Positions 12,315 to 21,041 of a stretch of DNA of 35,618 nucleotides are shown in pieces. The number at the start of each line of letters is the position of its first letter. The stretch's first letter is position 1. The stretch comes from Nitrosomonadales bacterium (lineage in GTDB: Bacteria; Pseudomonadota; Gammaproteobacteria; Burkholderiales; Gallionellaceae). The DNA lies in contig JANXWX010000014.1 in assembly GCA_025350915.1 (NCBI GenBank), positions 1 to 35,618 of the forward strand. The letters run 5' to 3'. A program made the translations under genes and the position numbers. Below the pieces are notes generated by a model that saw only the letters and a list, made by a program, of their open reading frames with translations, made no database searches and was not told the DNA's origin.

Positions 12315-14279
12315 ATGAACGCCCCTATTTCACCCTCCGCCCACGCCATCATGGCCACCGCCTGCGCCCGCGCCCTGCGCCCGCGTGAGCGCCTAACCGT
12401 CAGCCAATGGGCAGACCGGCACCGCATCCTCACCAGCAAGCAGTCCGGAGAGGCTGGCCGCTGGCGCACGGCGCGCAACCCCATGCTGCGCGAAATTATG
12501 GATTGCCTGTCGGCTCACTCCACCGTGCGCGAGGTGACGGTGATGAAATCCTCGCAGGTAGGTGTCACTGAAATGTCGGTGAACTGGATCGGCTACATTA
12601 TCGAGCATGCGCATTATCCGGCTATGGTGTTGATGCCCACGCTGGAGAGCCGCGACACCTGGAAGGCACAGAAGCTCAACCCGCTGCTGTCCGATACCGA
12701 ATGCGTGCGCGACATCCTCGGTGGCATCCGCTCGCGCGACGCGACCAACAGCAAAGATATGATCGACTACCCAGGCGGCATCCTGTTCCTGGCGGGCGGC
12801 AATTCGCCAAACAGCTACGCGCAAAAGTCGGTACGCTTTTTGATGCTGGACGATCTCGACCGCTTCCCGATGGTGGTCGGCGATGAGGGTGATCCGGTGG
12901 AGCTGGCGCGTAGTCGCGTAAAGGCCTTCCCGCGCTATAAAATTTTGCTTGCCAGTACGCCCACGCTCAAGGGTGCATCGTTGATCGAGCGCGAATACGA
13001 GGCGGGCGACCAGCGCCGCTACCAGGTGCCGTGCCCGCACTGCGGTGAGCGTCTGGTGCTGCGCTGGAGTAACGTCAAGGCCAACGCGCAGCTCACGGAG
13101 GCATGGTACCAGTGCGAGCATAACGGCTGCATCATTGAAGAGCACTACAAGCCCGCCATGCTGGCGGACGGTATATGGATACCCGAAAAGCCGGAGATAA
13201 AAAACCACCGAAGCTACCACATCAGCGCCATCTACGCCCCAATCGGCCTCGGCCCTTCCTGGCTCGACCTGATGATCCAGTTCAAGCGCGTGCACAAAGA
13301 CCCGCAGCAGCTCAAGACCTTCATCAACTCCAACCTGGGCGAGAGCTGGGAAGACCAAACCAACAAACTCAAACCGCACGACCTCGCCAAGCGCATGGGT
13401 GATCACACCCTCGGCATCATCCCGCCCGGTTGCCTGGCGCTCACCGTCGGCATCGATACCCAAGACAAATGGCTCGCTATCACCATGTTGGGCTGGGGCG
13501 CACCTGCGCACGAAAACGGCCCAGCCAGATTATGGATACTGGACTGGACTGAAATTCAGGGCGATACCACCAACCCCGAAGTATGGAATGAACTAGAGGC
13601 ATATCTCCATCGCCCGCTGCTAAACAGCTTTGGCAAGGAAATAAAAATACGTGCCGCCGCCATCGACTCACGCGGCCACCGCACAGAGCAGGTTAAGGAC
13701 TTCGTCATGCGCACCAGCTTGCGCATCCGTGTGTATTCCGTACAGGGCGCCACCAACCGCATCGGCCGTGCCATCGCCCAGGCCGGCAGCTACCCCAATA
13801 AAAATTATATTGGTAAAGTCATCAAGCATGGCTACTGTGTGTGGAACGTCGGTACTGAGCACTGTAAAGACTTTATCTTTGCCAACCTCGCCGCCGATGG
13901 CGAGCGTATTCCAAGCGATCGCGTTTTTAATTTTCCCCAAGGCCTTGAAGACGAATACTTCAACGGCCTGCTATCCGAAGTCTACGATCCAGAAAAAAAA
14001 CGTTACATCATGCGCATCGGCGCCAAACACAAGCGCAACGAACCGCTGGATACAGCGGTATATGCCTGGGCTATCGGCCACCACCGCGATATAAACATCG
14101 GAAGAGGCAGGGCAGGCAGGCCGGATCCAAAGTATTGGACGCGGCTGGAAGCGATGCTCGAAAGTGGGGAGACGGTAGAGGTACATGAGCCTACAACGCC
14201 ATATATTGCACCGCCTCAGCTAGCCGCCAAGCAATCCAGAAATCGTCCTCGCGTAATCAGGAAGGGACAGCATGATTAA
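12315..14279 (+). CDS. Terminase large subunit, GpA family (654 aa)
   Basis: Packaging ATPase and nuclease. A degenerate Walker A SSQVGVTE is at residues 79-86 and a Walker B-like MLDDLD at about 178-182. A zinc-like pair, CPHC at 240-243 with CEHNGC at 267-272, is typical of the lambda gpA family. The C-terminal half is the nuclease, with acidic residues in TVGIDTQDK and AAAIDSRG. The ATG at 12315 is chosen because GGAG lies 7 bases upstream; ATG 12303 is an alternative. GpA terminases cut at cos, so cohesive ends are expected. The first 66 bp are duplicated at 11074. Confidence 0.92.
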   Translation: MNAPISPSAHAIMATACARALRPRERLTVSQWADRHRILTSKQSGEAGRWRTARNPMLREIMDCLSAHSTVREVTVMKSSQVGVTEMSVNWIGYIIEHAHYPAMVLMPTLESRDTWKAQKLNPLLSDTECVRDILGGIRSRDATNSKDMIDYPGGILFLAGGNSPNSYAQKSVRFLMLDDLDRFPMVVGDEGDPVELARSRVKAFPRYKILLASTPTLKGASLIEREYEAGDQRRYQVPCPHCGERLVLRWSNVKANAQLTEAWYQCEHNGCIIEEHYKPAMLADGIWIPEKPEIKNHRSYHISAIYAPIGLGPSWLDLMIQFKRVHKDPQQLKTFINSNLGESWEDQTNKLKPHDLAKRMGDHTLGIIPPGCLALTVGIDTQDKWLAITMLGWGAPAHENGPARLWILDWTEIQGDTTNPEVWNELEAYLHRPLLNSFGKEIKIRAAAIDSRGHRTEQVKDFVMRTSLRIRVYSVQGATNRIGRAIAQAGSYPNKNYIGKVIKHGYCVWNVGTEHCKDFIFANLAADGERIPSDRVFNFPQGLEDEYFNGLLSEVYDPEKKRYIMRIGAKHKRNEPLDTAVYAWAIGHHRDINIGRGRAGRPDPKYWTRLEAMLESGETVEVHEPTTPYIAPPQLAAKQSRNRPRVIRKGQHD

Positions 14280-14293
14280 GGGAAAAATTTAAC

Positions 14294-14566
14294 ATGAGTG
14301 ACATTATTCGCCGCGCCGCAATCAATATTGTTAGCTCTAAAGCATTTTTAGACACGTTCAGCAATCTGCTGACAACAGAAATTGAACGCCAGCTGCGCGC
14401 AGAAGCGGGTGGCGATCGGCTTTATATTGCAAAAACCTGCGATAGTGCAGAAAAATGTGACCGTGACTCTCTTATAAAATCTGAGTTCACCGGCAATAAT
14501 CTTGCCCAGTTGGCAAAAAAACACAACCTCAGTCATAGGCAAATTCGCAGAATATGTAAAAAGTGA
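14294..14566 (+). CDS. Mor-like HTH protein, 90 aa
   Basis: The C-terminal third has the pattern of Mor/C transcription activators of Mu: SEFTGNNLAQLAKKHNLSHR followed by QIRRICKK, where the helix-turn-helix is about residues 66-88. A helical N-terminal region may dimerise. It sits inside the late operon between terL and the gpW-position gene, a likely place for a late-gene regulator. The stop is inside an 8-bp inverted repeat that recurs after the portal gene. Confidence 0.6.
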   Translation: MSDIIRRAAINIVSSKAFLDTFSNLLTTEIERQLRAEAGGDRLYIAKTCDSAEKCDRDSLIKSEFTGNNLAQLAKKHNLSHRQIRRICKK

Positions 14567-14590
14567 CATCCTTGGCTAAAGATGTCACAA
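14563..14590. repeat. 28-bp stem-loop repeat, copy 1
   Basis: Arms GTGACATC and GATGTCAC flank the loop CTTGGCTAAA. Copy 2 at 16712-16739 differs by one base in the loop. There is no T run, so it is not a clear terminator. The two copies bracket the gpW-position and portal genes. Confidence 0.8.
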
Positions 14591-14611
14591 CATTGTCCCT
14601 AATCTGCGGGC

Positions 14612-15175
14612 ATGGCGAAAATCCCAACCTCCGAACCTCTCAGCATTATTGCCGGTGATACCCTCACCTGGCAAAAATCAGTCGTTAATTATCCGGCCAG
14701 CCAAGGCTGGACACTCCACTATCGCCTAATTAATACCGCAGGGAATATCGATATCACCGGCGCTGCCAGTGGGGATGATCATTTAATCAGCGTTGCTGCC
14801 GCAACCAGCGCGGCCTATGTGGCAGGCGAGTACGACTGGCAATCCTATGTCACCAATGTCGGCGGCGAACGCTACACAATCAGTGTTGGCAGTATTGAAG
14901 TAAAGGCCAATTGGGCCGCCGCTGCAGTCGGCCTGGAAACCCGCAGCACCGCCCGCAAAATCCTCGACGCACTAGAAGCAGCCTGGCTTGTTGCAGCCTC
15001 CAAACGAAGCTACGTCATGGAATATCAAATCGCCAATCGCAAAATGCGCTTTGCCACCCGTGGCGAATGGATCGCGGAATTGGACTACTGGCGCCGCGAA
15101 GTTCGCCGCGAAGAACGCGCCCAAAGAATCGCCGCAGGCTTGCCCAGTGGCGCAAAAGTTTACATGAGGTTTTAA
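14612..15175 (+). CDS. Putative head-tail connector / head completion protein (187 aa)
   Basis: It lies between terL and portal, where lambda has gpW. The first half is beta-rich (IIAGDTLTWQKSVVNYPASQ opening), and the second half is a helical region (about 110-170) with a repeated Arg/Glu pattern in a probable coiled coil. I associate this combination with a conserved protein of unknown function beside portal genes. Start choice is supported only by the position after the hairpin; the ribosome site is weak. It ends four bases before the portal ATG. Confidence 0.65.
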   Translation: MAKIPTSEPLSIIAGDTLTWQKSVVNYPASQGWTLHYRLINTAGNIDITGAASGDDHLISVAAATSAAYVAGEYDWQSYVTNVGGERYTISVGSIEVKANWAAAAVGLETRSTARKILDALEAAWLVAASKRSYVMEYQIANRKMRFATRGEWIAELDYWRREVRREERAQRIAAGLPSGAKVYMRF

Positions 15176-16753
15176 ATGGCGAAAAACTGGTACAACGAAG
15201 CGCGCGTTAAGCAGCCTGGCAGTATCGTGCTAAAAGAGTGGAACGAAAAGCGCGAAAACGAGCGCAATATTGCCAACCGTGTGGCACAACATGCAGCCGC
15301 CCAAAAGCGCAGCTTTTCCGGTGGGTTGCCATCGCGCCTCACGGGCAGCTTCAACGCCTTCAACACCAGCCTGGATGCCGATCTCTACACCACGCTCAAT
15401 ACACTACGTGCGCGCAGCCGCCAGCTCACGCAAAACAATCCTTATGCGCAAAAGTTTCTGCGCATGGTCGCCAGCAACGTAGTAGGGCAGGGCTTCACCC
15501 TGCAAAATCGGGCCCAGGACAAAGGCCAACCAGATCAGATTGATTCAAAGGCAATAGAATCTTCCTTTGCTGCCTGGTCACGCCGTGGCCAATGTGACGT
15601 TACCGGGCAGCTTGCCTTTTCTGAGCTATGCCGATTGATCTTGCGCACTGTCGCGCAAGATGGCGAAGTGCTTATCCGGCGTGTGCGCGGCCGCAAGGTT
15701 AATAAATTTGGTTTTGCCCTGCAGATCCTCGATATAGATCGACTCATGGTGCAGGACCAGCGCAAGCTCGACAACGGCAACGTCGTGCGCATGGGCGTTG
15801 AGATCGATACCTTTGGCAAGCCAGTGGCTTATTGGGTGCGGCAGTCTCACCCCTATGATCCCTTTATGCAAATGACCGTGCCGACGATGGAGCGTATCCC
15901 GGCAGAGGATATTTTCCATTTTTTCATCCCGATGCGCCCCGAACAACGGCGCGGCGTGCCGTGGATGCACGCGGCGATCGAGCGGCTCTATCACATCGGT
16001 GAGCTGGACCAGTCCGCGTTGATCGCGGCGCGGAAAGGTGCGGATACCCTGGGATTTTTCACCTCACCAAATGGCTTGCCGCCAGATCCCAATTCATCAG
16101 GTAGCGATGCCCAGGCAATCGAGGTCAGTGTTCCCGGCACCTATGACACGCTGCCCGAGGGCTACGACTTTAAATCATACGACTCGAAATATCCCAACGA
16201 CGTTTACCCCACCTTCATCAAGTCTGCCTTGCGTGCTGTGGCTTCTGCCATCGGCGTGGCCTACAACGGCCTGGCGAATGATCTTGAGGGTGTTAACTAT
16301 TCAAGCATCCGCAGCGGCGTGCTGGAAGAACGCGAATTCTGGATGGAACTGCAAGATTGGTTTGCCGAGGCTTTCCTGATACCGCTGTATGAAGATTGGC
16401 TGTTAATGGCGCTTGGAAATGGCGCCATTGCCGGCCCAACCGGATTCCAGCTGCCTGCGACTAAATATCAAAAATTTGTCGCACATAATTGGCAGGGCAG
16501 ACGCTGGCAGTGGGTCGATCCGCTGGGTGATATGCAGGCCAACATTCTGGCGATGAATAACGGACTCAAGAGCCGCACGCAAATTTGCGCAGAAACTGGA
16601 GCCGATCGTGAGTCTGTCTGGCTAGAGTTGCAACGCGAAGCCGAAGAAATGAAAAAGATGAACCTTAATTTAGCCGGTCCGCCTGCAACCAATCCACCCG
16701 TACAAAATATTGTGACATCCTTGGCTGAAGATGTCACAAAAAATCAAGGATGA
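15176..16753 (+). CDS. Portal protein, lambda family (525 aa)
   Basis: Forms the dodecameric ring at the capsid vertex. The N-terminal ARSRQLTQNNPYAQKFLRMV and the following NVVGQGFTLQ match the lambda-type portal family, as do RRVRG, the GVPWMHAAIERLYHIGELDQ region and the C-terminal NLAGP tail. The length of about 525 aa is normal. The last codons run through the second 28-bp stem-loop repeat (SLAEDVTKNQG), so the repeat altered or supplies the C-terminus. Confidence 0.92.
   Translation: MAKNWYNEARVKQPGSIVLKEWNEKRENERNIANRVAQHAAAQKRSFSGGLPSRLTGSFNAFNTSLDADLYTTLNTLRARSRQLTQNNPYAQKFLRMVASNVVGQGFTLQNRAQDKGQPDQIDSKAIESSFAAWSRRGQCDVTGQLAFSELCRLILRTVAQDGEVLIRRVRGRKVNKFGFALQILDIDRLMVQDQRKLDNGNVVRMGVEIDTFGKPVAYWVRQSHPYDPFMQMTVPTMERIPAEDIFHFFIPMRPEQRRGVPWMHAAIERLYHIGELDQSALIAARKGADTLGFFTSPNGLPPDPNSSGSDAQAIEVSVPGTYDTLPEGYDFKSYDSKYPNDVYPTFIKSALRAVASAIGVAYNGLANDLEGVNYSSIRSGVLEEREFWMELQDWFAEAFLIPLYEDWLLMALGNGAIAGPTGFQLPATKYQKFVAHNWQGRRWQWVDPLGDMQANILAMNNGLKSRTQICAETGADRESVWLELQREAEEMKKMNLNLAGPPATNPPVQNIVTSLAEDVTKNQG
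16712..16739. repeat. 28-bp stem-loop repeat, copy 2
   Basis: Arms GTGACATC and GATGTCAC flank the loop CTTGGCTGAA. It is 27/28 identical to copy 1 (14563-14590) and is translated as the last part of the portal protein. Direct-repeat flanks of a two-gene module suggest a recombination boundary or a bound regulatory site. Confidence 0.8.
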
Positions 16754-16760
16754 TAAACCC

Positions 16761-18650
16761 ATGAAAAAAGAGATCATTAAAACCACTCAATTATTCCGCA
16801 ACATGCAGTTCGACCGAGCTAGCGCCAATTCGGAAGATCGCACTGTTGAGCTGTCATTTTCATCCGAGTTACCAATCACTCGTTGGTTTGGTGTAGAAGT
16901 GCTTGATCACAACCCGGCATCGTGCGACCTATCGCGCTTAAATAACGGTGGCGCATTACTGGACAACCATGATCAAGACGAACAAATCGGCGTGGTTGTT
17001 TCCGGTACCGCCCGCATCGACCCAGACCGCATCGGTCGCGCAGTCGTAAAATTTAGCCGCTCACAAGAAGGCGAAGAGAAATTTCAGGACGTGCAGGACG
17101 GCATCATCACCAACTGCAGCGTTGGATATCAAATTAAGCAAATGGTCGAAACCACCACCACGGATGCCAGTGGCGACGAGGATACTATTTGTAGAGTCAT
17201 GTCGTGGACCCCGCTGGAAATTAGCTTGGTCGCTATCCCAGCGGACCCGACTGTGGGAGTAGGCCGTTCAGCGGGAGCTGAAGAGATCGAAACCGTGTTT
17301 CAACGCAGAGAAGCACCTGCGCCGGTAGTAATCCCCCCCCCACAAGAAACAACCGAAAGGATCAACATCATGTTAGAAGATAATCAAGACTTGAAGGTCG
17401 AACAAAAACGCGTTTCCGAACTCATGTCGCTTGCCGATACCTATGCCAAATATGGCGCCCGTGAGCTGGTCGGCGACTTTGTGCGCGGCGATAAGTCTGT
17501 TCTGGATTTCCAGAACGCCATCATGGCCAAAATGGAAACCCGCCATTCCGATGCCCGCGACCTGGCAATTGGCATGAACGATACCGAGGTGAAAAGCTAC
17601 TCATTGATCCGCGCAATCAATGCGGCAGCTAACAAGGACTGGAGCAAAGCTGGCCTTGAGCGTGCCGCATCCGAAGCCGTTGCCAAGCGCACTGGCATGT
17701 CGCCAGAAGGCTTCTTTATCCCGGCCGAAGCAATGAATCTCATGAGCGCAAAGCGTGCTTTTGACGCCAGCACTGCGGGCAACGCTGGCAACCTGATCCA
17801 ATCCTCAGTATTGGGTAGCGAATTTGTTGACGTACTGCGCAATGCGCTAGTGCTCAACAAAATGGGCATCAAGGTACTGGGCGGCTTGACATCAAATATT
17901 TTGATTCCCCGCAAAACAGCGGCATCTACCACGCAAAATCTGCCTGAGTTGACGCAATACACAGCCACCAATCCAACGACAACACAGATCTCCCTTACAC
18001 CGCACCGCGTTGGCGGAACGATCCCCTATTCAAAACAGGCATTGATCCAGTCCAGCCTCGATGTTGAATCCATGTTGTACAACGATTTGAACATGAGCAT
18101 TGCAGTGATGATCGACAACCTCGGCATCAACGGCACCGGCACTGCTCCCGCGCCACGCGGTCTGGTTAACCAGTCCGGAATTGGCGCAGTGGTAGGCGGC
18201 GTTAACGGCTTGCAAATCGCCTGGGCGCATCTGGTTGGCCTGGAATCAGCCTGCGCGAACGTCAACGCGGAGCCTGATGAATTGGCTGGCTACATCGTCA
18301 ACACCAAGTCACGCGGCTGGATGAAGCAGACGCAAAAGGCAACCTACCTACCTTATTTGTGGGACGTGTTGCAAGCAGCGCAGCCAATTAACGGTTATCG
18401 CGCTGCCGTAACAAATAACCTGCCTTCCAACGGCACCAAGGGCACTGCAGCCGGAATCTGTAGCACGCTGGCATTCAGCTCTGACTGGAGCAACTTCATT
18501 CTGGCATTGTTCGGCGGCCTGGATATCGTAGTTGATCCATATAGCCTGGCAGACAGCGGCCAGGTGAAACTGACAGCCAACCAATTCATCGACGTTGGCC
18601 TGCGCAACCCGGCATGCTTCGCAGTGATGACTGATGCGCTGACAGCTTAA
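16761..18650 (+). CDS. Fused prohead protease and HK97-fold major capsid protein (629 aa)
   Basis: Residues about 1-165 are an S78-type prohead protease: His70 in ALLDNHDQDE, Ser120 in IITNCSVGYQ, and the conserved LEISLVAIPADP at 152-163. After a linker (about 170-200, containing PPP) comes a capsid part with a helical delta-like segment (205-300) and the HK97 fold (about 330-629, GGTIPYSKQALIQSSLDVES in its centre). An internal ATG at 17370 with AAAGGATCAACATC could start a 426-aa capsid protein alone. The linker codes through a C9 tract (17333-17341). Shifted frames would stop right at that ATG. Confidence 0.9.
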   Translation: MKKEIIKTTQLFRNMQFDRASANSEDRTVELSFSSELPITRWFGVEVLDHNPASCDLSRLNNGGALLDNHDQDEQIGVVVSGTARIDPDRIGRAVVKFSRSQEGEEKFQDVQDGIITNCSVGYQIKQMVETTTTDASGDEDTICRVMSWTPLEISLVAIPADPTVGVGRSAGAEEIETVFQRREAPAPVVIPPPQETTERINIMLEDNQDLKVEQKRVSELMSLADTYAKYGARELVGDFVRGDKSVLDFQNAIMAKMETRHSDARDLAIGMNDTEVKSYSLIRAINAAANKDWSKAGLERAASEAVAKRTGMSPEGFFIPAEAMNLMSAKRAFDASTAGNAGNLIQSSVLGSEFVDVLRNALVLNKMGIKVLGGLTSNILIPRKTAASTTQNLPELTQYTATNPTTTQISLTPHRVGGTIPYSKQALIQSSLDVESMLYNDLNMSIAVMIDNLGINGTGTAPAPRGLVNQSGIGAVVGGVNGLQIAWAHLVGLESACANVNAEPDELAGYIVNTKSRGWMKQTQKATYLPYLWDVLQAAQPINGYRAAVTNNLPSNGTKGTAAGICSTLAFSSDWSNFILALFGGLDIVVDPYSLADSGQVKLTANQFIDVGLRNPACFAVMTDALTA

Positions 18651-18663
18651 TCGCAGTCGATTT

Positions 18664-18689
18664 GATAGGCGGGTAACCGCCTATCTTTT
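18664..18689 (+). terminator. Stem-loop with short T tract after the capsid gene
   Basis: GATAGGCGG and CCGCCTATC form a 9-bp stem with loop GTAA, followed by TTTT. The T run is short. It may act as a partial terminator or as an mRNA end stabiliser that keeps capsid expression above that of the downstream genes. Confidence 0.7.
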
Positions 18690-18710
18690 AAACCCAACAA
18701 GGAGATTCAA

Positions 18711-18929
18711 ATGCCAAAAATTTATGCAACCGAACCCGTCATGCACGACGGCCAAGTTTATTTACCCGGTGAAGCGATGGATGTGGATGTGAATGACGGC
18801 ATGGCCATCATTGGCTCCGGTCGCGGCACAGAAAATGCAGATGCGGCAAAAGCCGCCAAGAAGCAATACGCCCAAGCCCAGGCAACAGCGGCTACATCAA
18901 TAGCTGATAACAACAGCGCGCAAGGCTAA
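18711..18929 (+). CDS. Small head-associated protein, 72 aa
   Basis: It has an excellent site (AAGGAGATTCAA). The first half is beta-like (KIYATEPVMHDGQVYLPGEA) and the tail is Ala/Gln/Asn-rich and flexible. It lies directly after the capsid gene, where phages often carry small head or fibre-related proteins. No further assignment. Confidence 0.65.
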   Translation: MPKIYATEPVMHDGQVYLPGEAMDVDVNDGMAIIGSGRGTENADAAKAAKKQYAQAQATAATSIADNNSAQG

Positions 18930-18933
18930 CACC

Positions 18934-19215
18934 ATGGCATTCACCGAAGACAGCGCCATGTTCATAAACGATGGCACGCCTAATTATGTTCAGGCAGTCA
19001 CCGGGGCTGCATTGGTAGATGCCCTTTTAATCGATAACTTTGCCGACGACTATGGCGTTGGCGGGTTCTCCAGAGAATTGCATTGCATCCCGTCGCAAGT
19101 TGCGGCGGTGGCACGCGGCACAGCACTGAGCATAGGCGTGGTGAATTATAAAGTGCGTGAAACACCCGACACCTCAGACCATGGCATCACCATTTTGAAG
19201 CTGGAAAAAGCGTAA
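18934..19215 (+). CDS. Putative head-tail joining protein (FII-like), 93 aa
   Basis: The small beta-rich protein with SRELHCIPSQVAAVARGTAL and a C-terminal HGITILKLEKA matches in size and position the lambda gpFII family, which binds the head-tail interface. It overlaps the next gene start by one base. The ribosome site is weak, so coupling to the previous gene is likely. Confidence 0.6.
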   Translation: MAFTEDSAMFINDGTPNYVQAVTGAALVDALLIDNFADDYGVGGFSRELHCIPSQVAAVARGTALSIGVVNYKVRETPDTSDHGITILKLEKA

Positions 19216-19682
19216 TGGCCAATCATATAAAAACGCAAATTCGAGATGCCTTTGTCACGCTGGTCACCGGATTACCTACCACCGGCGCCCGTGTTTTTAA
19301 AGACCGTGAACACCCGCTGGCAGAGGCTGACATGCCTGGCATGCGGGTTTACACAACCGATGAGCGCATGAACGACAGCCTGGACAACCAGTCAACGGAT
19401 GCGGCCACACCCTACCTGCAAAAACGCGAAATCAGCCTAGTGTGCGAAGTGCTGGCCAAGGCGAATAGCGCGCTGGACGACACACTGGCGCAGGCGCAAA
19501 AAGAGATCGAAGCAGCCATTGCCACCAATCCAACATTGGGCGGGCTGGCAAAGCTGCATTGCCGTTTGCAGCAGGCTACTACAGCAGTCGGTTACAACAC
19601 CGAAGTAGCAGCCGGCCAAAGCATGCTGACATTCAGGGTAACTGCCTACACCATGAGTAACGCGCCAGACATTGCTATTTAA
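19215..19682 (+). CDS. Putative tail terminator protein (gpU-like), 155 aa
   Basis: Starts MANHIKTQIRDAFVTLVTGL, followed by a beta-strand and the RVYTTDERM stretch, then helix and the closing ATNPTLGGLAKLHCRLQQAT region. These are features of the tail terminator family. It caps the tail tube and joins it to the head. It lies between FII-like and tube genes, as in lambda. Confidence 0.7.
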   Translation: MANHIKTQIRDAFVTLVTGLPTTGARVFKDREHPLAEADMPGMRVYTTDERMNDSLDNQSTDAATPYLQKREISLVCEVLAKANSALDDTLAQAQKEIEAAIATNPTLGGLAKLHCRLQQATTAVGYNTEVAAGQSMLTFRVTAYTMSNAPDIAI

Positions 19683-19692
19683 GGGGAAGTAT

Positions 19693-19809
19693 ATGAAAAA
19701 TGAAGTGCAAGAAGAGTCACAAAACAATGAACCTGAAGCTGCGCCGGTAAAAAATCCCGATGAGCCCGTTCAAACAGAATCACTCAACCCACGCGAAGCG
19801 CAGGAGTAA
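19693..19809 (+). CDS. Small acidic disordered protein, 38 aa
   Basis: It has a good site (AAGGGGAAGTAT) and reads MKNEVQEESQNNEPEAAPVK, then more Glu/Pro/Asn residues. It is entirely polar and probably unstructured. It is placed between the tail terminator and tail tube genes; phages often carry such short tail-region proteins. Function unknown. Confidence 0.55.
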   Translation: MKNEVQEESQNNEPEAAPVKNPDEPVQTESLNPREAQE

Positions 19810-19812
19810 ACC

Positions 19813-20721
19813 ATGACTACTATTTTTAACCGGCTGTTACTGGCAAAAGTTGAAACTACCAAAGGTACTGATCCCGTACCGGTTGTAGGCACCAATGCCA
19901 TCCGCATAAAATCCGGCAAGATCGTGCTGACGCAAGATTCGATTGCGCTCAATGCAGTCAAGCAGACCATGGGAAAACTTCCGCATCTCGTCGGCAAGCA
20001 AACCGTCCAGCTTGATATAGAAGTTGATCTAAAGGGTTCTGGCGCTGCCGGTACCGCACCTGAAGCCGGCATCCTGTTACAAGGTTGCGGCCTTCTGGAA
20101 ACGATTGTGGCGGTCACTTCTGCCTCATACGACCCCGCAACGGCCAACCAGAAATCACTTACCCTATACTGGTATGAAGATGGCCTGCTGTGGAAGCTGC
20201 TTGGCGCCGTCGGCAAGTGTAGCCTCAATGCGCAAATTGGCGCGCAGCCATCGCTCAAGTTCACATTTAGCGCTGCCTACGCCGTGCCTACGGCAGTTAC
20301 CTGCCCAACTGGCGCGGTATATCAATCCGCCGCGCCTATCGTCATGTCCAGCGCCGACATTATCAACGATGGCAGCGCCATCAAGGTCGGCGCATTCTCG
20401 CTGGATGACGGCAATACCGTCCAGCACCACTACACCACAAGCAATAGTGAATTTGTGATTGCTGACCGCGCTCCCAAAGTCAAGATCACCAAAGACAGCG
20501 TTAGCACTATCGCGGAGTGGACCGCGCTTAATGCCGGTACCAATGCGGCGCTGTCTGCCCAGTTTGGCGCCACGACCGGCAACAAGCTGGTTGTCAGCGC
20601 ACCGGTAGCTCGCCGTGAAAGCGTCGCCAGCACTGCCCGCGCAGATCGCCCAACGCTGGACACCTCATGGGGCCTTTACGAAAGTACGGGCGACGATCAA
20701 TTTAAATTCCTGTTCAACTAA
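19813..20721 (+). CDS. Major tail tube protein (302 aa)
   Basis: A long beta-rich protein with an N-terminal IFNRLLLAKVETTKGTDP, an early KQTMGKLPHLVGKQTVQLDI strand region, and a second beta domain (about 150-240) before an RRESVASTARADRP segment. This fits long-tail tube proteins of siphoviruses. It polymerises around the tape measure protein. It is followed by the tail chaperone gene, as expected. Confidence 0.8.
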   Translation: MTTIFNRLLLAKVETTKGTDPVPVVGTNAIRIKSGKIVLTQDSIALNAVKQTMGKLPHLVGKQTVQLDIEVDLKGSGAAGTAPEAGILLQGCGLLETIVAVTSASYDPATANQKSLTLYWYEDGLLWKLLGAVGKCSLNAQIGAQPSLKFTFSAAYAVPTAVTCPTGAVYQSAAPIVMSSADIINDGSAIKVGAFSLDDGNTVQHHYTTSNSEFVIADRAPKVKITKDSVSTIAEWTALNAGTNAALSAQFGATTGNKLVVSAPVARRESVASTARADRPTLDTSWGLYESTGDDQFKFLFN

Positions 20722-20723
20722 TC

Positions 20724-21041
20724 ATGAAACTACTCAACGACGAACGCATTGAAAAAGAAGAAGGCGACATCAAGTTCACCATGCGCCCGGTAACCACCTC
20801 GCAACAAGCGCGCCTGGTAGAGCTGGGCTCAAGAGCCGGCATCGCAGCCCGCATCGAATTATCGGTGTACTGCCTCAATACTTGTATCGAAAAAATCAAC
20901 ATCAAAGGTGTGGACTACAAGCCGACTGAGCTAGCCAACAAATCCAACCTGTCGGATATCGATACGTTATCTACCCTGTTCCTTGTAGGCCAGCTGGTTA
21001 CAGATGCGGCCTTTGCAAAGGAGGATGACTTAAAAAAGTAA
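20724..21041 (+). CDS. Tail assembly chaperone, G-like (105 aa)
   Basis: A mostly helical protein that binds the tape measure protein during tail assembly. The final codons TTA AAA AAG TAA include a slippery heptamer A AAA AAG at 21032-21038. A strong ribosome-like sequence AAAGGAGG (21017-21024) lies 7 bases before it, an arrangement like the dnaX frameshift stimulator. Ribosomes that slip -1 make the longer G-T product ending at 21313. Confidence 0.85.
   Translation: MKLLNDERIEKEEGDIKFTMRPVTTSQQARLVELGSRAGIAARIELSVYCLNTCIEKINIKGVDYKPTELANKSNLSDIDTLSTLFLVGQLVTDAAFAKEDDLKK
21032..21038 (+). promoter_or_regulatory. -1 ribosomal frameshift site
   Basis: Slippery heptamer A AAA AAG in frame with the tail chaperone, just before its stop. 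It has an upstream stimulatory ribosome-binding sequence AAAGGAGG. Downstream, a possible stem joins GGGGCA (21049-21054) with TGCCCC (about 21079-21084). Position and form match the G/GT frameshift of lambda tail assembly. Confidence 0.9.

Noticed and set aside
10954-12318. 454-codon rightward open frame
   Set aside because: It is antisense to the cassette genes and starts in the terL duplication; the leftward genes have ribosome sites and a promoter.
12393-13511. Long leftward frame opposite terL
   Set aside because: Shadow of the GpA terminase, without ribosome site or family features.
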